The notes under the pieces: model-generated | Databases searched by the model: none | Told to the model about the DNA's origin: nothing | Seen by the model: only the letters and a program-made list of their open reading frames with translations | Assembly (NCBI GenBank): GCA_964433645.1 | Contig: CAYSSK010000025.1 | Coordinates: 1-37,391 of the forward strand | From: Desulfofustis sp964433645 | Lineage (GTDB): Bacteria; Desulfobacterota; Desulfobulbia; Desulfobulbales; Desulfocapsaceae | Length of the DNA: 37,391 bases | Direction of reading: 5' to 3' | Program-made: the position numbers and the translations under genes | Shown here: positions 8,467 to 14,573 of the stretch, one piece after another | Numbering within the stretch: position 1 is the first letter of the stretch | How the letters are laid out: the number at the start of each line of letters is the position of its first letter

Positions 8467-9950
8467 GGCCCCCCCCCACTCAGACCGAACAGGCTCCCGG
8501 CCGCCAGTTTGCTTAAGCCCACGGTAAAGCTGGTATCGATACCGAAATAGATGTTGGCCAGCACCAGCAGCCAGATCGGCACCTGCTGACTGATCGGTGC
8601 CTCCGTGACATCGTCGAGGATGATCCGCGGCGGCGTGAAGTAGATCCATTCAACGATGCGCCAGACATAGATCACCGCCAGCAAAGAGCTGAGCAGCACC
8701 AGCACGGTGATCAACCACCAACCACGCTCGAGCAGCGCCAGCACGAGATACCACTTGCTGACGAACCCGGCCGTCAGGGGAAGCCCGATCAGGCTGAGGC
8801 CACCGATGACGATTGCCGCCATGGTCCAGGGCATCTTCCGTCCCAAGCCGGCAAAATGGGTCAGCTGGGAACTGTTGATGCGATAGACCACCCCGCCGAT
8901 CGCCAGGAACAGCGCCGCCTTCATCAGGGCGTGGTTGAACATGTGGACCAGGGTTGCGGTCAGTCCGAGCCCGCTGCCGATCGCCAGGCCGAGAATCATG
9001 TAACCGATCTGGGCGACACTGGAATAGGCAAAGAGTCGCTTGATATTGAGCTGGTAAATGGCCGATATGGAAGCGGCGAAGATACCGGCCAGAGCGAGGG
9101 CCAGGAAGATCTCCTTGAACGGCAGCACCGACATGACAAAGTCGATGCCGAACATTACGAAAACGCAGCGGATCAGCAGGTAAACGGCGACCTTGGTCGA
9201 AGTGGCCGCCAGGAAGGTGGTCGCAATGGACGGTGCAAAGGCATACGCGTTGGGCAACCAGAGATGGAGCGGAAACAGTGCCAGTTTCAGGCAGACACCG
9301 ACGATAAAGAAGCCGAAAGCACTGAGCACGGTACGGGTATGAATGACCGCCGGCAGTCGCTCGGCCAGGTCGTAGATGTTCAGTGTTCCGGTCATCATGT
9401 ACATCAAGCCGACGCCGATGATGATAAACGTTGCGCCGATAGACCCCATGATCAGGTATTGATACGCCGCCGTCAGGGCTCGCCGGTCGGTGCCGAGGGC
9501 TATCAACGTGTAAGATGAAAGAGATGAAATCTCCAGGAAGACGAAAACATTGAAGGCATCGCCGGTGGCAAGAATCCCGAGAAGACCGGTCATGCACAGA
9601 AGATACGCGCTGTAGAAATAGGTATGCCGGTTCTCCGGCAATTCCTTTCGCATGCTGCTCTGAGCCGCCACCAGGACCACGGCTCCCATACCTGAAACCA
9701 GGACCATAAGGTAACTGTTCAAATAATCGATTCGATATTCTATCCCCCAGGGAGCCGGCCAGCCACCGAGCTCATAGCTGATCGTCCCGATCTGTAGAAC
9801 CTGCTGCAATAACAGACAACTTGCCAGAAAAGACAAGGAAGCAACCACCAAGGCGACAAAGGATGCCGCCCGCGGATGGCGGATGAGCAGGCACAGCGGC
9901 GCGCCCAGCAGCGGGATGATAACCGGCAGTATCGGGGCGTGCTGTATCAC
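8463..9950 (-). CDS. mnhD: Mrp antiporter subunit D
   Basis: Inner-membrane protein of 495 residues, the length expected for MrpD/MnhD. Family features are VFVFLEISSLSSYTLIAL with the membrane glutamate, LKLALFPLHLWLPNAYAFAP with the conserved lysine, and TSTKVAVYLLIR. It begins with GTG at 9950, where the start overlaps the mnhC stop as GTGA, a standard coupled junction. Together with subunit C it should form the core of the cation/proton antiporter. It is directly followed by a second MrpD-like gene through an ATGA overlap. Confidence 0.93.
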   Translation of the reverse strand: MIQHAPILPVIIPLLGAPLCLLIRHPRAASFVALVVASLSFLASCLLLQQVLQIGTISYELGGWPAPWGIEYRIDYLNSYLMVLVSGMGAVVLVAAQSSMRKELPENRHTYFYSAYLLCMTGLLGILATGDAFNVFVFLEISSLSSYTLIALGTDRRALTAAYQYLIMGSIGATFIIIGVGLMYMMTGTLNIYDLAERLPAVIHTRTVLSAFGFFIVGVCLKLALFPLHLWLPNAYAFAPSIATTFLAATSTKVAVYLLIRCVFVMFGIDFVMSVLPFKEIFLALALAGIFAASISAIYQLNIKRLFAYSSVAQIGYMILGLAIGSGLGLTATLVHMFNHALMKAALFLAIGGVVYRINSSQLTHFAGLGRKMPWTMAAIVIGGLSLIGLPLTAGFVSKWYLVLALLERGWWLITVLVLLSSLLAVIYVWRIVEWIYFTPPRIILDDVTEAPISQQVPIWLLVLANIYFGIDTSFTVGLSKLAAGSLFGLSGGGP

Positions 9951-10372
9951 TCTTCGAAACTCTTGATGCTGAGGATATGATCTTTCTGGAAGCCATAGGC
10001 TTCAAGCTGACACTCCGTCTGATCCTGCGCGTCCTGGGCCTGGATCTCATTTTCTTCAATCGATCCGTAGGCCTCCTGGATTCGAACAACCAGTGCCAGC
10101 CCCAAAGCAGTTGTCGCGATACCGACCACAATCGCCGTCAGGATGAGCACATGTGGCAGCGGGTTGGAATAAAGCTGATATTTCTCGTCTAATATCGGCG
10201 CAGTACCACCGATAATCTTCCCCACACTGATATAGAAGAAGAAGACCGCCGTTTGAAAGATCGACAGCCCGATCAGCTTTTTTACCAGGTTCTCATGGGC
10301 AATAACGATATAGAACCCGATCAGCATCAGGATCACGACGATCCAATAGTTATAGTGGCTGATCAGCATCAT
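9947..10372 (-). CDS. mnhC: Mrp antiporter subunit C (NuoK-like)
   Basis: Protein of 141 residues with three hydrophobic helices. The segment GFYIVIAHENLVKKLIGLSI matches MnhC/MrpC and NuoK proteins, as does HVLILTAIVVGIATTALGLAL near residue 85. The C-terminal 35 residues form a hydrophilic, acidic tail (EENEIQAQDAQDQTE) that is longer than usual. The start overlaps the previous stop as ATGA. A second ATG follows immediately, so the exact start may be one codon later. It is an inner-membrane subunit of the antiporter complex. Confidence 0.93.
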   Translation of the reverse strand: MMLISHYNYWIVVILMLIGFYIVIAHENLVKKLIGLSIFQTAVFFFYISVGKIIGGTAPILDEKYQLYSNPLPHVLILTAIVVGIATTALGLALVVRIQEAYGSIEENEIQAQDAQDQTECQLEAYGFQKDHILSIKSFEE

Positions 10373-11346
10373 GGCTTTTCCAGATCGGTGTACTTGTGTT
10401 TTACGGTCCGCCAGGTGAACTTGAAGAAAATCGTAATCATTACCGACGCCACGGTAATCCCGACCCCCAACTCCACGAGCAGAATGCCCAGATGCTGCCC
10501 ATGCACCGGGTCGTGGCGCAACATGTCATAGTCCAGAAAATTGCCGCCAAGCACCATACAACTCACACCAACGCCGGCATAAAGCAGGACGCCGACTGCC
10601 GTCAGCGCCTGCATCGCCTCGCGGCGATAGACCCGCTGCGCCGTGCTCAAACCAAACAACATCGTATATAAAATGACGCCTGCGGCAAAAATAACTCCGG
10701 CCTGGAAGCCGCCACCCGGACTGTAATCACCGTGAAACTGAACATAGAGGGCAAACAACAAAATGAGCGGCAGCATCATTTTGGCCACCACCCGCAGGAT
10801 AATCTGTTGCTGCATGTCGGCCGGCGTATGCTGCCGGGCCTTGTCCTTCGTCCGCCGGGAGACCCGAAGCAGGGACATGACGCCCAGACCCGCGGTAAAC
10901 ACGACCAGAACCTCACCGAGGGTATCGTAGCCGCGGTAGCTCGCCAGCACCGACGTGACGATATTGGGAACACCGATTTCCGTCATTGAGTCTTCGATAT
11001 AACGGGGTGCGACATGCTGGTGGGCCGGAGCATCGGCCGAGCCGAACGGCGGCATGTCAAAGGTTCCGTAAATGAGCAGGGCGCCGGTCACCAGCACCAC
11101 GCCAAGCGCCAGGGCAGGCTTGTAGCGTTTCGGCTGTTCGTAACGCCCGACCAGTTTCAGCGAAGCGAGCATCAGCAGAGTGGAAATGCCCGCGCCGACG
11201 GAGGCTTCGGTAAAGGCGACATCGACCGCATCCAGCGTCAGGAAGAGACTGGCGGACAGCAGGCTGTAGATACCGGCGAGCATGACCACGGCAAACAGGT
11301 CTTTCAGCCGCACCATGGCAATTGCCGTGGCCGCCAGAAAGCTCAT
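10369..11346 (-). CDS. Fused MbhD-MbhE-MnhB antiporter subunit
   Basis: Inner-membrane protein of at least 325 residues. It joins three pieces that in classic Mrp systems are the end of MrpA plus MrpB. Residues about 1-85 resemble MbhD (RLKDLFAVVMLAGIYSLLSA, VDVAFTEASVGAG), about 120-165 resemble MbhE (DTLGEVLVVFTAGLGVMSLL), and about 185-315 resemble MnhB (GDYSPGGGFQAGVIFAAG). The first ATG at 11346 has no ribosome binding site nearby. The hydrophobic N-terminus continues nine codons further upstream to an ATC at 11373 that follows GGAG by 8 bases. The true start may therefore be 11373, giving 334 residues and overlapping mnhG. Confidence 0.9.
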   Translation of the reverse strand: MSFLAATAIAMVRLKDLFAVVMLAGIYSLLSASLFLTLDAVDVAFTEASVGAGISTLLMLASLKLVGRYEQPKRYKPALALGVVLVTGALLIYGTFDMPPFGSADAPAHQHVAPRYIEDSMTEIGVPNIVTSVLASYRGYDTLGEVLVVFTAGLGVMSLLRVSRRTKDKARQHTPADMQQQIILRVVAKMMLPLILLFALYVQFHGDYSPGGGFQAGVIFAAGVILYTMLFGLSTAQRVYRREAMQALTAVGVLLYAGVGVSCMVLGGNFLDYDMLRHDPVHGQHLGILLVELGVGITVASVMITIFFKFTWRTVKHKYTDLEKP

Positions 11347-11360
11347 GATGACGATGTCGA

Positions 11361-11711
11361 TTAGCGTTTCGATGGCGCCTTCTCCGTTTCTTTAAGGCCG
11401 CCGATGTCTTCGCGGTTCATCGGCTGCAAGCCGCTTTTCAGAGCCGCCTTGGCCATCGCATGACTGGCCGTCGTACCGGCCAGCAGGGAAAACATCAGGA
11501 TCAGGAGCAGCTTTACGAGCACCAGCGACCAGCCGGCCTGAATCATCAAACCGCTCAGGATCAGCCCCGCCCCGAGTGTGTCGGTCAGACTGGCCGCATG
11601 AATCCGGGAGAAAAAATCGGGAAACCGCAGCAGGCCGACGCCGCCGGTCAAACAGAAGAAACTGCCGGTCACCAGCAACAGCCAACTGAGTGCCTCGAGC
11701 AGGATATCCAT
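11361..11711 (-). CDS. mnhG: Mrp antiporter subunit G
   Basis: Protein of 116 residues with three hydrophobic helices and the MnhG/MrpG signature GGVGLLRFPDFFSRIHAASL followed by DTLGAGLILSGLMIQ. The C-terminal 30 residues are hydrophilic. The ATG at 11711 shares its A with the mnhF stop (TGATG) and is preceded by a strong GGAGGAG. It is an inner-membrane accessory subunit of the cation/proton antiporter. Its last codons may also serve as the translation start region of the next gene. Confidence 0.93.
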   Translation of the reverse strand: MDILLEALSWLLLVTGSFFCLTGGVGLLRFPDFFSRIHAASLTDTLGAGLILSGLMIQAGWSLVLVKLLLILMFSLLAGTTASHAMAKAALKSGLQPMNREDIGGLKETEKAPSKR

Positions 11712-11983
11712 CAGGACTCCTCCTCGTGCGGCCGTTGACCGGCATACTCAAAAAATCGCAGCACGCCGATGATGCTGATAAAATTGATCAGAGCATAGGC
11801 AATGGCAATATCGAGAAAATCGGGGCGGCCGTCGAGAAAGCCGACGGTGGCAATGAGCAGTACCGTCTTGGTGCCGAAATTGTTCACCGCCAGGATGCGA
11901 TCGTAGAGCGTCGGTCCCTTGAATGAGCGGATCAGCGCCATGCCCATGACCACCAGCAGCGTCAATGCAGTCAATGCGAACAT
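11711..11983 (-). CDS. mnhF: Mrp antiporter subunit F
   Basis: Protein of 90 residues with three hydrophobic helices, the typical size for MnhF/MrpF. It contains the family segment IRSFKGPTLYDRILAVNNFGTKT, shown here by its core GPTLYDRILAVN, and FLDIAIAYALINFISIIGVLRF. It overlaps its neighbours by single bases (TGATG at both ends), so translation is presumably coupled. Inner-membrane subunit. Confidence 0.93.
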   Translation of the reverse strand: MFALTALTLLVVMGMALIRSFKGPTLYDRILAVNNFGTKTVLLIATVGFLDGRPDFLDIAIAYALINFISIIGVLRFFEYAGQRPHEEES

Positions 11984-12453
11984 CAGCGCTCCACCAGGCA
12001 GACCCGTCGGTCCATCTCACCGGTCAACAGACTCGCCGCCGATTCATCGGTCAGGGCATGGACCGTGATCCGGTCTCCTTCCAGGTCGGCACTGACCGTT
12101 CCCGGCGTCAGCGTAATGGAGTTGGCATAAATGACCTTGCCCAGATCGCTTTTCTGGTTTGCCGTCACCATGAACAGTCGCGGACTGATGGAGTCGCTGC
12201 CTTTCCAGACATGGCCGGCAACCGCGATATTGGAGAGGACCACTTCCCTGATCAGCCACAGCCAATACGTCGGGATGGTAAAGGTCAGGTTCAGCGGTTG
12301 CGATTCGCCGTCCACCAGGTCCATCAATTGACACAGCAGGACCACGAAGCATACCGAGACAACCATGAAGAAAATGAGCAACGTCGTGTAATGACCGGAA
12401 TTCACCAGCCAGAATGCGCTCAGCAGCGTCGATAAGGCAAGGATGTGTCGCAT
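11983..12453 (-). CDS. mnhE: Mrp antiporter subunit E
   Basis: Protein of 156 residues in the MnhE/MrpE family. It starts with two hydrophobic helices and contains WLIREVVLSNIAVAGHVW, followed by the cytoplasmic domain with ANSITLTPGTVSADLEGDRI and VHALTDESA, all typical of the family. The ATG at 12453 is preceded by GAGGAG four bases away. It is the first gene of the nine-gene antiporter operon, since the space upstream on the minus strand holds no related gene. Confidence 0.93.
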   Translation of the reverse strand: MRHILALSTLLSAFWLVNSGHYTTLLIFFMVVSVCFVVLLCQLMDLVDGESQPLNLTFTIPTYWLWLIREVVLSNIAVAGHVWKGSDSISPRLFMVTANQKSDLGKVIYANSITLTPGTVSADLEGDRITVHALTDESAASLLTGEMDRRVCLVER

Positions 12454-12539
12454 AAAGCTCCTCGGTCAGGCCGCAGTACGCGGCAACACACTGTTTTAGC
12501 GATAGATATTCAAAAAACTTCAGGTATCGCTTCGACAAC

Positions 12540-12581
12540 TCGACTGGAATTTACCTACCACTTCAAATCGGCTTATGTCAA
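12540..12581 (-). promoter_or_regulatory. Candidate promoter of the Mrp operon
   Basis: On the minus strand a perfect TTGACA at 12581-12576 lies about 125 bases before the mnhE start. The expected -10 position holds TAGGTA (spacing 18), a poor match. The gap between mnhE and the 63-residue gene otherwise contains nothing I recognise, so this is only a candidate. Confidence 0.35.
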
Positions 12582-12713
12582 GAATTACCGGAAACGATTA
12601 TCCGATTTTTAAGTCACTCCAGATAGGGAAAAACAACGGTATCGGCGGGTTTGCTCGAAGAATTGGAACGTTGCCCCGCAGAGACGGCAAGGCGCCGGTG
12701 AGGTCCGGGCGAT

Positions 12714-12905
12714 TCAACAACCATGCTTGCTGAGAAAATCGCGTACCATCTCCTCCATGATCTCCAGGCGGGTTGTGCCGCTCTCGTTGACAATCAGCCA
12801 TGAGCAGCGCTGCCAGGCCCGAAACAACTCATCGGGCAGGAGCAGCTTGAGTTCCCGATATGATTCGCCGCCATGGGGCCGGCCGGCAGGAGTCGGCTCG
12901 GTCAT
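12714..12905 (-). CDS. 63-residue hypothetical protein downstream of hisA
   Basis: Short protein of 63 residues beginning MTEPTPAGRPHGGESYRELK. After a hydrophilic start it is predicted to be mostly helical and contains LLLPDELFRAWQRCSWLIV and TRLEIMEEMVRDFLSKHGC. I do not recognise a family. The ATG lies one base after the hisA stop (TGA-T-ATG), with AGGA about 9 bases upstream, the arrangement of a translationally coupled gene. The same frame stays open far upstream inside hisA, but that longer reading has no support. A role linked to HisA is possible only by position. Confidence 0.6.
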   Translation of the reverse strand: MTEPTPAGRPHGGESYRELKLLLPDELFRAWQRCSWLIVNESGTTRLEIMEEMVRDFLSKHGC

Positions 12906-12906
12906 A

Positions 12907-13686
12907 TCAGCCGTCCTGCTGCTGCCGACTTCGATGGAAGGCCACCGCCTCGGCATACCGTATCGAAGAGCCGCCGAAAATATCGAGTGCACTGCCGATG
13001 GTCGCATCGAGCCGGCCGGAACCGATCCGGTCAATGCAGCGAAGATCGTCGAGATCGCGAATACCGCCGGCATACGTGGTCGGGATCGGGGTGTGCCGGC
13101 CGAGCAGTTCGAGCAGCCGGGTCTCGACACCCTGGCACTTTCCTTCGACATCGGCCGCATGGACCAGAAATTCCGCGCAGTAGTGAGCCAGTTCGTCCAG
13201 GGCCGAGGCGTCGACCCGCACCTCGGTAAAACGCTGCCAGCGGTCGGTCACAACAAAATAGTCCTCGCCTCGCCGGCGGCAACTGAGGTCCAGCACCAGC
13301 CGGTCCCGGCCGACCTCGGCCAGCAAACGATCCAGGCGGTGCTGATCGATCCGGCCGTCATGAAAGACCCAGGAGGTAACGATCACGTGAGAGGCTCCGC
13401 GTGACAGCCACAGCGGCGCGTTTTCCGCGGTAATGCCGCCGCCGATCTGCATGCCGCCGGGCCAGGCGGCCAGCGCCTCGGTGGCCGCCGCTTCATTGCC
13501 GGGTCCGAGCATGATGATATGCCCGCCCCGCAGATCGTCCTGCCGATAGAGCCGGGCAAACCATGCCGGCGACTGGGGTGCGATAAAATTGGTCTGCAGC
13601 CGGTCCGGCTCAGCGTCGCTCAAGGTCGAGCCGACGATCTGTTTAACGGTACCATCATGCACATCGATACAGGGTCGAAATCTCAT
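12907..13686 (-). CDS. hisA: HisA-type isomerase, eukaryotic (HIS6) subfamily
   Basis: Protein of 259 residues resembling phosphoribosylformimino-5-aminoimidazole carboxamide ribotide isomerase, the fourth enzyme of histidine synthesis. The start MRFRPCIDVHDGTVKQIVGS, the segment GGHIIMLGPGN, MQIGGGITAENA and TYAGGIRDLDDL follow the plant/yeast HIS6 pattern rather than ordinary bacterial HisA (normally a start of the MIIPAIDLKDG kind). Candidate catalytic acids are Asp8 and Asp133 (VLDLSCRRRG). It is a TIM-barrel cytoplasmic enzyme. It stands alone here, with no other his genes in the window. A purine-rich GGGGGAG ribosome site lies just before the ATG, and a terminator-like hairpin ends only about 15 bases before the gene. 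Confidence 0.88.
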   Translation of the reverse strand: MRFRPCIDVHDGTVKQIVGSTLSDAEPDRLQTNFIAPQSPAWFARLYRQDDLRGGHIIMLGPGNEAAATEALAAWPGGMQIGGGITAENAPLWLSRGASHVIVTSWVFHDGRIDQHRLDRLLAEVGRDRLVLDLSCRRRGEDYFVVTDRWQRFTEVRVDASALDELAHYCAEFLVHAADVEGKCQGVETRLLELLGRHTPIPTTYAGGIRDLDDLRCIDRIGSGRLDATIGSALDIFGGSSIRYAEAVAFHRSRQQQDG

Positions 13687-13700
13687 TGCTCCCCCTTAAC

Positions 13701-13738
13701 GAAAAAAGCGGGTCGCCCCGACCGGGACGACCCGCTTT
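13701..13738 (-). terminator. Strong rho-independent terminator, or attenuator in the hisA leader
   Basis: A perfect 11-base inverted repeat (AAAGCGGGTCG / CGACCCGCTTT) encloses a 12-base loop and, on the minus strand, runs into a six-T tract. It sits downstream of the ATPase gene but only 15 bases before the hisA start. A second GC-rich palindromic core (GCCCGACCGGGC) lies between it and the ATPase stop. Confidence 0.85.
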
Positions 13739-13781
13739 CTGATCTTCCGTAGCGCCCGGTCGGGCGGGACAATCGGTTGGC

Positions 13782-14477
13782 CTACGCCTTTTTGATCAAC
13801 ATGGTGGACGGATCGAGCGTCAGTGTCGTGCCCGGTTCGACCTGACAATGGGCACACCTGAGAATGTCCAGGTGGATGTGGTCGCCATGGGGTTTAATGA
13901 GCAGCACCACCTCGAACAGATCATCGATCGTGTGACAGGGGGCCGGGACGCCGTCAGCGGAAACGCGCGTGTCCTCACGGTGGCACACCGCCGAAAACCA
14001 GATAACGGCGATACCGAGATCGGCCATCAGCACCTTCAAGTCCTCCATCGCCCGGCGGCCGTTGCCGTCGAAATCATAGCCGTCGATGATCAGACAGTCG
14101 GGCTGAAAGATCTCCTGCTGGATCAAGTCCTTCAACCGCTCTTCCAGCATCGGCCGGCTGAACACGTTTTCCTTGAAGGTCATGATCATCCGTCGCCGGG
14201 CCACTTCAGTCCGTGCTTCTTCGGATAACCCCTCGACCATCAGCGACAGGATCTCGTCATACCGGTCGCGGGTCTTCTCGATCGACTCGCCGATCGACAC
14301 GTGCAGAACCCGATTGCCCCGCAGCATCGAATCCAGAGCAATCTGCACGAGGATTGCCGTCTTGCCGAGGCCGGCCCTGGCCATGACCAGGCCGAGACTC
14401 TGCCTGCCCTCTTCCGCTTTATTGTCCAGCCCCAACACCCGCAGCGGATTGCTGGTGATCAGATCTTCTCTATCCAT
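13782..14477 (-). CDS. RecA/DnaB-fold AAA ATPase, function unknown
   Basis: Cytoplasmic protein of 231 residues with a P-loop ATPase core. The Walker A region is LVMARAGLGKTAIL (Lys39, Thr40), where the first glycine of the consensus is replaced by alanine, and Walker B is CLIIDGYDF (Asp132). The order and the HVSIGESIEKTRDRYDEIL segment recall RecA/DnaB/KaiC-like proteins. The C-terminal part has CAHCQVEPG and TLTLDPSTMLI. No DNA-binding or receptor domain is visible. The ATG at 14477 follows GAGAGGAG by 9 bases; a TTG three codons earlier is too close to that site to be used. It lies 96 bases after the EF-G gene, so a role tied to translation is possible but speculative. Confidence 0.75.
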   Translation of the reverse strand: MDREDLITSNPLRVLGLDNKAEEGRQSLGLVMARAGLGKTAILVQIALDSMLRGNRVLHVSIGESIEKTRDRYDEILSLMVEGLSEEARTEVARRRMIMTFKENVFSRPMLEERLKDLIQQEIFQPDCLIIDGYDFDGNGRRAMEDLKVLMADLGIAVIWFSAVCHREDTRVSADGVPAPCHTIDDLFEVVLLIKPHGDHIHLDILRCAHCQVEPGTTLTLDPSTMLIKKA

Positions 14478-14573
14478 GGCGCTCAACTCCTCTCAGTTAA
14501 CAACGGCACGAACCTGTCGCCGGCCCTACTCTCTTGGTGAGTGAAGCGGCGTGACACAGGCCAACACAAGATT

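Noticed and set aside
10075..10100. A GGATTCGAACAACC stretch resembling a tRNA T-arm
   Set aside because: It is inside mnhC coding sequence and no acceptor, D or anticodon arms can be formed around it.
12044..12538. A 164-codon frame starting upstream of mnhE in another frame
   Set aside because: Most of it overlaps mnhE out of frame. The first part lies in the leader, but no ribosome site or conserved feature was seen.
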